Shown piece by piece: positions 57,289-64,000 of a DNA stretch of 64,000 nt. Origin of the DNA: Anaerolineaceae bacterium (GTDB lineage: Bacteria > Chloroflexota > Anaerolineae > Anaerolineales > UBA11657); contig BGOS01000024.1 of assembly GCA_003569365.1 (NCBI GenBank), positions 1-64,000 on the forward strand. Reading direction: 5' to 3'. Each line of letters begins with the position of its first letter. Within the stretch, counting starts at the first letter, position 1. The position numbers were made by a program, and so were the translations under genes. The notes beneath the pieces are model-generated. The model was not told where the DNA came from. It saw nothing but the letters and a program-made list of their open reading frames with translations, and made no database searches.

Positions 57289-57293
57289 GCGGT

Positions 57294-58361
57294 TCAGATC
57301 GAGGCCAGCTGCGGCTGCGCCTTGCCGCCGGCAGCTTTCGTGCGCAACTGGCCGCAGCCCGCGCCAATATCTATGCCGCGCCGCACACGAATGGTGCAAG
57401 CCACGCCGCCCGTGTCCAGCACAGACTTGAAACGGTCAGCTGCCTCGCGCCCGGTGCGCAATCCGGCATAGCCGCCCGTGGGGTTGAGCGGAATCAAGTT
57501 CACGTGGCAGCCCAGCCCCTGCACAAGTTCCACCAGCAGCTGCGCCTGCTCAGCCGAATCGTTTTTTCCGTCAATCAGCGCCCACTCCATGCTCAGCCGG
57601 CGGTTGCCGCCGCGCACATACTCGCGGCAAGCATCAATCAGTTCAGCCAGCGGGTAGCGTTTATTGATCGGCACAAGCCGGTTGCGCAGTTCATCGGTCG
57701 CAGCATGCAGCGACACCGCCAGCTTCTCGTGCCGGCCTTCCTGCGCAAAGCGCCGGATCATATGCGGCAGCCCCACGGTTGAGACCGTGATGCGCCGCAC
57801 GCCAATCCCAAAACCGGCGGGGTCTTGCAGCCGGTCAAGCGCTGCCAGCGTCGCTTCATAATTATGAAACGGCTCGCCCATGCCCATCACCACAACATTG
57901 GTGAGCCGCCCCCCAACTGCCTTCAAGCTGCGTGCCGCCCAAAGCACCTGCGCCACAATCTCGCCGGCAGTCAGGTTGCGCAGCAGACCCATCTGCCCGG
58001 TCGCACAAAACACACAGCCCATCGCGCAGCCCGCCTGCGTGGAAATGCACACCGTCATGCGCTCGTCATAACCCATTAACACTGTCTCCACTTCGCCGCC
58101 GCCCGCCAGCCCAAACAGCCACTTGCGCGTGTGACCATCTTTGGACTCACGCTCAACCTTCATCTGCAGGCAGTCAATGTCGTAAGTGGCCGCAAGCTGC
58201 GTGCGCAAGCCGCGCGGCAAGACGGAGAATTCCTCGAAGTTGGTACGCAAATCTGAGTACAGGCCGGACCACAGCTGCGCTGCGCGGTAAGCCGGCTGCT
58301 GCCATGCAGCAAGCTGCTGCCGCAATTCAGCCAGGCTCAGTTCAAATATTTTCTGGGACAT
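57294..58361 (-). CDS. rlmN: 23S rRNA / tRNA adenine C2-methyltransferase
   Basis: Radical-SAM enzyme methylating A2503 of 23S rRNA and A37 of some tRNAs. FeS motif CAMGCVFC in STQAGCAMGCVFCATGQMG, the VVVMGMGEPFHNYE motif, VSTVGLPHMIRRFA, AVSLHAATDELRNRLVPIN, EWALIDGKND, and the second catalytic Cys in RRGIDIGAGCGQL. 355 aa is normal. Start ATG 58361. It forms a tight pair with wecB. Confidence 0.96.
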   Translation of the reverse strand: MSQKIFELSLAELRQQLAAWQQPAYRAAQLWSGLYSDLRTNFEEFSVLPRGLRTQLAATYDIDCLQMKVERESKDGHTRKWLFGLAGGGEVETVLMGYDERMTVCISTQAGCAMGCVFCATGQMGLLRNLTAGEIVAQVLWAARSLKAVGGRLTNVVVMGMGEPFHNYEATLAALDRLQDPAGFGIGVRRITVSTVGLPHMIRRFAQEGRHEKLAVSLHAATDELRNRLVPINKRYPLAELIDACREYVRGGNRRLSMEWALIDGKNDSAEQAQLLVELVQGLGCHVNLIPLNPTGGYAGLRTGREAADRFKSVLDTGGVACTIRVRRGIDIGAGCGQLRTKAAGGKAQPQLASI

Positions 58362-58384
58362 GAATAGTTGCGATTGAAATTTCG

Positions 58385-58402
58385 GCGCGCAAGGCAGCGC
58401 GC
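58385..58402 (-). other. Hairpin between HAD and rlmN genes
   Basis: GCGCGC, 6-nt loop, GCGCGC. It lies upstream of rlmN and downstream of the HAD gene (minus direction) and is followed on the minus strand by only a short T-rich stretch, so a weak terminator at best. Confidence 0.3.
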
Positions 58403-58489
58403 ATCCTGATGAATATTACCCGAAGTTATTGGCAAACGGGCTGGCACACGGCGTGCATACTACGCCACCAAATGCCCAACCGCGCAGGC

Positions 58490-59281
58490 TCAGCCGGGCG
58501 CAGCCAGCAACGCTGCCGTTAGTGCCGGCAGCCCGGGCAGCACCGCGTCGGGCTGCAGGTCGCTGGCCGCCAGTTGTGCTGCAGTTGCGATGCCAGTCAG
58601 CAGCAGCACACTCGCGATGCCAGCGCGTTGCGCGCCCAGAATATCGGTATCCAGCCGGTCGCCAACCGCCAGCGTGCTTGCCGCCGTGCATTGCATGCGC
58701 GCCAGCGCTTGTTGATACATAATCGGCTCCGGCTTCCCGATGATGATCGGAGAGACTCCGGTGGCCGCAGTCAGCGCCGCCAGAATCGCGCCATTGCCTA
58801 TGCCGAGCCCGTTCTCAATCGGGTACGTCACATCCGGATTGGTGCCCACCAGTTGCGCGCCAGTGCCAATTGCCAATACGGCCGCATCAAGTTTTTGCCA
58901 AGTGAGGCCGTAGTCTTTGCCCACCACAACAAAATCAACACCGCTATCCACAATGTGAAAGCCGCGGCGCGTGAGCGCATCCAGCAGGCCCGGCCCGCCA
59001 ATCACGTTCAAGCGCGCGCTGGGCGCGCGCGCCATCAGCCAGTCTGCCGTGGCCTCGGCGGAGTTCATTACTTCCGCACTGCTCACTTCCACTCCATGCT
59101 TGCCAAGCCGCGCCACGTACTGGTCAATCGTCAAGCCGGCATTATTAGTGGCCAGCACAAACGCGCGCCGGGTTGAGCGGAGCGCAGCAAAGAACGGCAG
59201 CAAGCCCGGCAGCGGCGTCTGGCCTTCCCACAGCACGCCATCCATGTCGATTATTAAATTTCGCCAGCGGGAAAAATCCAT
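58490..59281 (-). CDS. HAD-IIA family hydrolase (NagD-like)
   Basis: 263-aa phosphatase with motif I LIIDMDGVLWEG (nucleophile Asp about 13), motif II LATNNAG, a C2 cap domain in the middle, motif III Lys in IIIGKPEPIMYQQAL and motif IV VGDRLDTDILGAQRAGI. The family includes NagD, phosphoglycolate and pyridoxal phosphatases. The substrate cannot be resolved. Downstream of clpP in the same direction, separated by a hairpin terminator. Confidence 0.9.
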   Translation of the reverse strand: MDFSRWRNLIIDMDGVLWEGQTPLPGLLPFFAALRSTRRAFVLATNNAGLTIDQYVARLGKHGVEVSSAEVMNSAEATADWLMARAPSARLNVIGGPGLLDALTRRGFHIVDSGVDFVVVGKDYGLTWQKLDAAVLAIGTGAQLVGTNPDVTYPIENGLGIGNGAILAALTAATGVSPIIIGKPEPIMYQQALARMQCTAASTLAVGDRLDTDILGAQRAGIASVLLLTGIATAAQLAASDLQPDAVLPGLPALTAALLAAPG

Positions 59282-59305
59282 TATCTGCCTGCCTCTCTAA
59301 ATCAA

Positions 59306-59332
59306 ATGGGGCCGCTCACAGAGCCGCCCCAT
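59306..59332 (-). terminator. Hairpin terminator after clpP
   Basis: ATGGGGC-mismatch-GCTC, loop ACA, GAGC-mismatch-GCCCCAT. It lies 31 nt after the clpP stop and is followed on the minus strand by TTTGATTT, a modest U-tract. Confidence 0.6.
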
Positions 59333-59363
59333 TATTCCAAAACCGTTGCCGGCCGCCCCGCGC

Positions 59364-59999
59364 TTACTTCTCAGGCGTGCTCCCGTTCTTCTTTGCATCC
59401 TCGCCCCCCACAGTGGAGTGGGTGAGCATCTGGTCAATCAATCCGTACTTTATCGCCATGTCCGCGTCCATCCACATATCGCGGTCGGTGTCGCGCTCAA
59501 TCACTTCCAATGACTGCCCGGTGTGATGGCCCAGGATGCCGTTGAGCTTCGAGCGCAATCGCAAAATTTCGCGCGCCTGAATTTCAATATCAGAAGCTTG
59601 CCCCTGCGCGCCGCCCAGAGGCTGGTGCAGATGGATGGTTGCATTGGGCAGTGCGTAGCGCAATCCTTTGCGGCCAGCGGTAAGCAGCACAGTGCCGAAG
59701 GAGGCTGTTACGCCGACTGCATAAGTGGCAATCGGTGCGCGCACCATTTGCATTGTGTCGTACACGGCCAGTCCGGCGTAAATTCCGCCGCCGGGGCTGT
59801 TGATGTACATATTGATCTGCTTTTCCGGATCCTGCTGATCCAGGAACAAGAGCTGCGCCACAATCAGATTTGCAACCTGATCATTAATGCCGGAGCCCAC
59901 AAACAAGATCCGCTCCTTCAGCAGCAGCGAATAAATATCGTATGCGCGCTCGCCACGACCGGTTGTCTCAATCACCATCGGTATCAAATAGTCATTCAT
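59364..59999 (-). CDS. clpP: ATP-dependent Clp protease proteolytic subunit
   Basis: 211 aa. Serine protease chamber subunit used with ClpX or ClpA/C. Motifs: [42 protein letters not shown], the catalytic Ser in [13 protein letters not shown] (about 100), the catalytic His in [20 protein letters not shown] (about 125) and Asp in [23 protein letters not shown]. It directly follows tig, the usual tig-clpP order; clpX is not next. It has a C-terminal polar tail slightly longer than usual. Confidence 0.97.
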   Translation of the reverse strand: MNDYLIPMVIETTGRGERAYDIYSLLLKERILFVGSGINDQVANLIVAQLLFLDQQDPEKQINMYINSPGGGIYAGLAVYDTMQMVRAPIATYAVGVTASFGTVLLTAGRKGLRYALPNATIHLHQPLGGAQGQASDIEIQAREILRLRSKLNGILGHHTGQSLEVIERDTDRDMWMDADMAIKYGLIDQMLTHSTVGGEDAKKNGSTPEK

Positions 60000-60034
60000 T
60001 GGTTCTTCTCCTGCAATGCGTTGCTCCGCGGAGT

Positions 60035-61408
60035 TTACCCAGCACCAGGCTCGGCGCCCACGGGCGCCGCTGCGCCGGCTTCGTCCACAATTTCCCCCAC
60101 AGCCAGCTGGTGCCCGCCCTTGGCAAGCGCAACCAACAGCTCGAGCGCCTGCTCCCCCAGCAGGTCGCGCTCGATGCGCGCCCGGCCCCGTTCGCTGCCC
60201 AAAATCGGACGCACGCGCGCCGCAGATTCGCCATAGCCAGTCGCCATGCGGTCAATGCGCGCATCAATTGCGGCACCATCCACAGCAAGTTTTTCTGTCT
60301 TCACCACCTGCCCAAGTAGCAGCGAACGCCGCAGCCGTTCGTTTGCTTCCGGCTCGAGCTCCCTCATAAACTCCGCCGGCTCCTTTTTGAGGGTCTTGAG
60401 ATAGTCCGGCAGCGTGATGCCCATCGAGCGCAGGTAGCTGTCGCGCGATTTCGCAAGATCTTCCACCTCTTCGCGCAGCATTGCGGGCGGGAACTGCACG
60501 CTGGCACCGGCCAGCACCGCATCCAACACCTGCCGTTGATAGGCGGTGGCGCCTTCCACTTCTGCCTGGCGTTGCAACTCTGTGCGCAGCGCCACGCGCA
60601 AATCCAACAGCGTCTCATACTTGGCATCCACCAGCGCCGCAAAGTCATTGTCCAGAGCGGGCAGCGTGCGGCTCTTGATGCCGCGGCATGTCACTTCGCA
60701 TTTCACGCTTTTGCCGCGCAAGCCTTCATCCGAGTAATCAGCAGGGAACGCAAGCTCAAAAGTGCGCGTAGCGCCGGCAGTAATGCCCGCCACTTCGTTT
60801 GTAAAACCCGGCATCGGGTAATTCCCGGTTGTCTCCAACAGCACTTGTTGATCCTTGGCGTTGAAGAGCTGCGCCTCGCCTTCAAGCGGAGCATCCGCCA
60901 GCACGCCGGTGAAATCAAGTGTCACCACATCGTCCAGTTCAGCAGCCCGCTCCACTGGCTCCAGCAAAGCATGGCCCGCGCGCAGGCGTTCCAGCGCGGC
61001 ATTCAGTGCCTCGTCTTGCACTTGCGCCGGCTCAAACTGCACGCGTACCGCCCGGTAAGCGCCAAGCTCCACCTGCGGCAGCAGCGGCACCACAAAGGTG
61101 AACTTCAGCGGATCATGTGCAATCTCCACCAGCTCGCCTGTGGCCGAGGGCTCCACATGTGTGAACTCAAGGGCTTCTTTGTAGATCTCACTGCCCAAGC
61201 TATCAACTGCTTGCTCGGTAACGGCTGCATCGCCCACTTGATTTACAACAACCGCGTAGGGCGCCTTGCCTTTGCGGAAGCCGGGAATATTCAGGCGGCC
61301 GGACAGCTTGCGGGCGGCTGCCTGCTTGGCGCGCTGCAGGCGCTCCGCATCAACCTCCACTGTCAGCTTCAGCTGGCAAGGCTCAATTGCTTGGGTGTCA
61401 ATATTCAT
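60035..61408 (-). CDS. tig: Trigger factor
   Basis: 457-aa ribosome-associated chaperone. Ribosome-binding tail with the signature [15 protein letters not shown] (about 40-55) which docks on L23. A PPIase (FKBP-like) middle domain (about 155-240: [52 protein letters not shown]). A helical C-terminal domain follows with [19 protein letters not shown]. Start ATG 61408. The C-terminus ends in a Ala/Gly/Pro-rich tail. It forms a unit with clpP, 35 nt apart. Confidence 0.95.
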   Translation of the reverse strand: MNIDTQAIEPCQLKLTVEVDAERLQRAKQAAARKLSGRLNIPGFRKGKAPYAVVVNQVGDAAVTEQAVDSLGSEIYKEALEFTHVEPSATGELVEIAHDPLKFTFVVPLLPQVELGAYRAVRVQFEPAQVQDEALNAALERLRAGHALLEPVERAAELDDVVTLDFTGVLADAPLEGEAQLFNAKDQQVLLETTGNYPMPGFTNEVAGITAGATRTFELAFPADYSDEGLRGKSVKCEVTCRGIKSRTLPALDNDFAALVDAKYETLLDLRVALRTELQRQAEVEGATAYQRQVLDAVLAGASVQFPPAMLREEVEDLAKSRDSYLRSMGITLPDYLKTLKKEPAEFMRELEPEANERLRRSLLLGQVVKTEKLAVDGAAIDARIDRMATGYGESAARVRPILGSERGRARIERDLLGEQALELLVALAKGGHQLAVGEIVDEAGAAAPVGAEPGAG

Positions 61409-61497
61409 TCAGCAGGTTCTCTGGCAGCTGCGCGGGCACTTGGATGCACACACGCAAGCCTGCATTCTGGGGGTTAATTTAGGGCGGAGAAATGGCG

Positions 61498-61525
61498 CTG
61501 TTGCACCGCAATGGCGCGGCAACAG
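61498..61525 (-). other. Long hairpin between tRNA-Leu and tig
   Basis: CTGTTGC and GCAACAG pair, extended by an inner CGC/GCG stem with a small bulge. It lies between the tRNA 3' end and the tig start and is not followed by a U-tract. Possibly a processing or regulatory hairpin in the tig leader. Confidence 0.35.
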
Positions 61526-61553
61526 CAGGCGAAACTTTTTTGACCCTGGGTAA

Positions 61554-61636
61554 TGGGGAAGACGGGATTTGAACCCGTACGGGTATTACCCACGTGATCC
61601 TAAGTCACGCTCGTCTGCCAATTCCGACACTCCCCC
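61554..61636 (-). tRNA. tRNA-Leu (anticodon UAG)
   Basis: Acceptor GGGGGAG pairs with CTTCCCC (one G-U), discriminator A at 61554; D-arm region with AATTGGC; anticodon stem GCGTGA/TCACG with loop CTTAGGA, giving anticodon TAG; long variable arm typical of Leu; T-arm CGGGTTCAAATCCCG. CCA is not encoded. The first 51 nt also encode the end of the HAD-DinB gene on the same strand. Confidence 0.95.
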
Positions 61637-62851
61637 ATGCCGTTCAAGTATAGCATTCACGGTTGCGCGGGCCTGCGCCACATGGGCCCGATCGTGCTCG
61701 ACGGCAATGGCGGCCAGCTCGCACAAGCGTGTAGGCCCGAAGACGGTGTGGCGCGCGGGGCGCTGCCAATCGGCAGCCGGCAGTGCCTGCAGACGCGCAA
61801 CCATAGCCTGCCGCGCCGTCATGTAAACACGCATTGTTTCAGCCGGGTCTGAGGCATTGTAAGCGCGGTCCACCACCCACTGCGTAGTGTCGCCGCGCAC
61901 GATAAACGGATTTTGCTCGGCCAGCACCTGCGCTTGCTGCGGCAGCACCACCTCAATTTCGGTATCGCGCAAGTGGCACAAAATTTCCAGCGGTGACCAC
62001 TCGTGCGGGTCGCCGCGTTCGGACCATCGCGCAACGGGCAGGACGCAGAGCGCGGCTTGCAGCGCAGCGGGGGTTGCGCGCAAGCAGGGCAGCAGCGCAG
62101 GCGGATCAAGTTTTTCCGGCACAACGGTATCCAGCCGGCCCGCTTCGCGAACCCACACTAAAAAGTCCGCAAGACTGCCTTGGCCAGCCGGCGCCAGCCC
62201 GCCATGCGGCAGCAGCTGGCCGGGCGGCGCTATCCAGTACGCACTGGCACCCAGCTGCAGCGCCGGCGCAATGTCCAGCGCATAGTCATTGCCAATCACC
62301 AACACCTCTGCCGGGCGCCGCCCAAGTACCGCGAGCACTTCCGCCCAATACTCAGCGGTTGGCTTGGCAAAGTGGGCGCACTCGTAAGAGGTGACAAGGC
62401 GGTAGGCGAACTCAGCCTCGGCCACACCAGCCCATTCGAGGCGCTGTGAAACCGCGGTGTGCGGAAAGAGCGGGTTGGTGGCGATGGCCACTTCCAAGCC
62501 GGCGGCCTGTGCCCACTGCATCACAGTGCGCGCCACCGGCAGCGGGCGGCTGTGCGTGCGCAATGCGGGGAAGCACTGGCTGTAGAAGCGGCGCAGCTCA
62601 GAATCCTGCTCTGACTCAGTGGTGCCAAGCTCGGCGTAGAAGCGCTCGCCGAAAACCGATTTCAGGCTGCGTGCCGCATCCAGGTTTTGCGTCATCGCGT
62701 GCACCCCGGACATTAACGCGCGGCCAAAGCGCTCCGGCGCAAAACGCGGCTCCATATGCAGCGCAAGCTGCTGCGTGTATGCCCGCACGAACTCATTTTC
62801 ATCAAGGTCCAGCAGCGTGCCGTCCAGGTCAAACAAAAGCGTCTTAATCAT
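61586..62851 (-). CDS. HAD hydrolase fused to DinB-like domain, 3' end inside tRNA-Leu
   Basis: 421 aa. Residues 1-235 are a HAD phosphatase: LLFDLDGTLLDLD, cap domain, ATNPLFP (motif II), Lys in ECAHFAKPTAEYW, and VIGNDYALDIAPALQLGA (motif IV). Residues about 265-405 are DinB-like (WSPLEILCHLRDTEIEVVL, RGDTTQWVVDRAYN, ARQAMVARLQALPAADWQRPARH, ELAAIAVEHDRAHVAQARA), a four-helix fold of metal-dependent thiol-linked enzymes with His residues spaced as expected. The last 17 codons lie within the tRNA gene and the stop TAA falls in its variable arm. Substrate unknown. Confidence 0.85.
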   Translation of the reverse strand: MIKTLLFDLDGTLLDLDENEFVRAYTQQLALHMEPRFAPERFGRALMSGVHAMTQNLDAARSLKSVFGERFYAELGTTESEQDSELRRFYSQCFPALRTHSRPLPVARTVMQWAQAAGLEVAIATNPLFPHTAVSQRLEWAGVAEAEFAYRLVTSYECAHFAKPTAEYWAEVLAVLGRRPAEVLVIGNDYALDIAPALQLGASAYWIAPPGQLLPHGGLAPAGQGSLADFLVWVREAGRLDTVVPEKLDPPALLPCLRATPAALQAALCVLPVARWSERGDPHEWSPLEILCHLRDTEIEVVLPQQAQVLAEQNPFIVRGDTTQWVVDRAYNASDPAETMRVYMTARQAMVARLQALPAADWQRPARHTVFGPTRLCELAAIAVEHDRAHVAQARATVNAILERHGGVSELADERDLGSRG

Positions 62852-62990
62852 TTGGCAAACTTCGCAGCGTTACTCCAATGCGCATCGACTGGGGTTGTTA
62901 GGCACTTGATTTTTGTTTTGCGCAAACCAGCGCCGCCCGCCAAGCGCCTGCCGGGCGCAGAATTGTGGCGGGAGAAATCGGGAATGCGGA

Positions 62991-63548
62991 TTACACGCGC
63001 GTCAGGTAATCGCCTGTGCGCGTGTCAACCCTGATGGTATCGCCAGAATTCACAAATGCCGGCACCTGCACTTGCAGGCCGGTTGCGGTTTTGACCGCTT
63101 TGGTTACACCTGTGGCTGTGTCGCCGCGCACCGCCATTTCTGCCTCCACCACCAGCATATCCACGGTAACCGGCAGCTCAACCCCGAGCGCTTCGCCTTC
63201 AAACTCGGTCAGATCCACCAGCAGGTTTTCCAGAAGATACGGCAGCGCGTCCCCCAATACCTTTCCGTTTAAAACAGGCTGTTCGAAGGTGTCGACATCC
63301 ATAAAGTAATACAGATCACCCTCGCGATAGAGATACTGCACCTTGCGGTTGTCAAGGCGTACATTCTGCACACGGTCACCGGAGGTGAAAGTGCGCTCCA
63401 GGGTGCTGCCCGTGCGCAGATTGCGGATTTTCACGCGAATGGTGGCATTGCCACGCCCGGGTTTGTTATGGGCGTATTCAAGCACACGGTACAAACCACC
63501 GTCAAAGATGAAGGTAACACCCTTGCGCAAATCATTTACGTCTATCAT
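62991..63548 (-). CDS. efp: Elongation factor P
   Basis: 185 aa, three beta-barrel domains. It relieves ribosome stalling at polyproline. KOW-like domain with VNDLRKGVTFIFDGGLYRVLEY, tip loop AHNKPGRGNATIRV, then YLYREGDLYYFMDVDTFEQ and the C-terminal signature VPAFVNSGDTIRVDTRTGDYLTRV. The tip residue is Arg32 rather than the Lys of E. coli. Neither EpmA/B nor EarP is near. Start ATG 63548, AAAGGA 10 nt upstream. Confidence 0.96.
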   Translation of the reverse strand: MIDVNDLRKGVTFIFDGGLYRVLEYAHNKPGRGNATIRVKIRNLRTGSTLERTFTSGDRVQNVRLDNRKVQYLYREGDLYYFMDVDTFEQPVLNGKVLGDALPYLLENLLVDLTEFEGEALGVELPVTVDMLVVEAEMAVRGDTATGVTKAVKTATGLQVQVPAFVNSGDTIRVDTRTGDYLTRV

Positions 63549-63612
63549 GTGAAGGCTATCCTTTGCTTGGCGGAATTATATCCGCGTGAGCAGACGGCAA
63601 AACTAGAATGCG

Positions 63613-64000
63613 TCAGGGAACTTTGATCACGTATCGGTCATCTGCGAGCGCCAACCCGGCCGCATCCGCAGCGGGCAGCCGCGCACCACTCGCCGGATCA
63701 AACAGGCCAACCGCAATTTGGGTGCACCCATCGGCCGGCGCATTTGCCAGCTGAATTTGCCGCACATCGCGCACCGCCTCGCCCGCCCGCCACAACCACA
63801 ATGGAAACATGCGCGCCAGCGGCGCACCATCAGCCTGCCCCAGCATATTTCCGGTGCAATCCAAACCATGCACAAATATTTCTGCGGTTGATGACGCTTG
63901 CGCCTGCCACACCAGCTCCAGATTGAGCGTGCTGTTTGTGCGCGCAGCCTGCGCAGCCATCAGGCGCAACTTGCCGCCGCCGAAGTTGGCTAGCGGCACA
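63613..64000 (-). CDS. C-terminal end of a probable membrane glycosyltransferase-like protein, partial
   Basis: The frame is open to the right edge, so only the last 128 or so residues are seen. Beta-rich pattern: LNLELVWQAQASSTAEIFVHGLDCTGNMLGQADGAP, FPLWLWRAGEAVRDVRQIQL, CTQIAVGLFDPASGARLPAADAAG. This W-A-...-FVHxLD...Q.D..P...W..GE...D...VGLYD..TG.RLP order is common at the C-terminus of large multi-pass proteins annotated as membrane glycosyltransferases in Chloroflexota. The family is inferred; the membrane part lies outside the window. Confidence 0.6.
   Translation of the reverse strand, partial: VPLANFGGGKLRLMAAQAARTNSTLNLELVWQAQASSTAEIFVHGLDCTGNMLGQADGAPLARMFPLWLWRAGEAVRDVRQIQLANAPADGCTQIAVGLFDPASGARLPAADAAGLALADDRYVIKVP

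Overview
The window is a dense, high-GC bacterial chromosome segment, about 90% coding and mostly on the minus strand. It most likely comes from an aerobic member of the Chloroflexota (Anaerolineae or a related class). The inference rests on several things: a caa3-type oxidase with a full set of assembly factors, a thioester alpha-2-macroglobulin lipoprotein, repeated exported proteins with an Ig-like domain and a Thr/Pro/Ala stalk, a bifunctional homocysteine methyltransferase/MTHFR, and long-form HPF. No plasmid, phage, IS element or CRISPR array was seen.

Layout. 1-1.4 kb: 3' part of pdxH and a thioredoxin-like lipoprotein, both with apparent reading-frame faults. 1.4-9.2 kb (+): homocysteine methyltransferase/MTHFR and the large macroglobulin. 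9.3-14.2 kb (-): ftsK, a membrane GAF protein and a GNAT acetyltransferase. 14.2-25.3 kb (-): one long gene train, from ctaC through ctaD, ctaF, ctaE, ctaG, SURF1, ctaB, a small exported protein and SCO, then into mtnA, a NUDIX hydrolase, a purine nucleoside phosphorylase and a stalk protein. 25.6-30.3 kb (-): four glycosyltransferase-type genes, one frameshifted. 30.6-33.4 kb: a molybdenum hydroxylase without an FAD subunit. 33.7-37.5 kb: a three-gene unit with two unusual fusions (ThuA-like + Gfo/Idh/MocA; S51-like + CysRS tail). 37.8-42.0 kb: an ABC-F ATPase and an A/T-richer adenylate/guanylate cyclase, each preceded by a terminator-like hairpin in its leader. 42.4-47.5 kb (+): stalk protein, pth, mfd. 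47.5-50 kb: lon, diverging from an exported protein, a glycosyltransferase and an HNH endonuclease (+). 53-60 kb (-): hpf, comF, a Flp pilin, wecB, rlmN, a HAD phosphatase and clpP. 60-64 kb (-): tig, tRNA-Leu(UAG), a HAD-DinB fusion whose stop codon lies inside the tRNA, efp, and the end of a membrane protein.

Functionally the window combines respiration (oxidase structural and maturation genes in one train), one-carbon, methionine and MTA salvage, protein quality control (lon, clpP, tig, hpf, efp) and surface glycan synthesis. The most interesting signals are regulatory RNAs. The roughly 150-nt leader of the cyclase has mutually exclusive pairings followed by an intrinsic terminator. The ABC-F gene has a terminator hairpin almost at its predicted transcription start. 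The thioredoxin-like gene has an in-frame TGA at the first CxxC position, with a SECIS-like hairpin 17 nt downstream.

Limits: all family calls are from reading motifs by eye, with no database search. The frame faults (pdxH, the thioredoxin-like gene and the GT61-like gene) mostly sit at short homopolymers and may be assembly errors.
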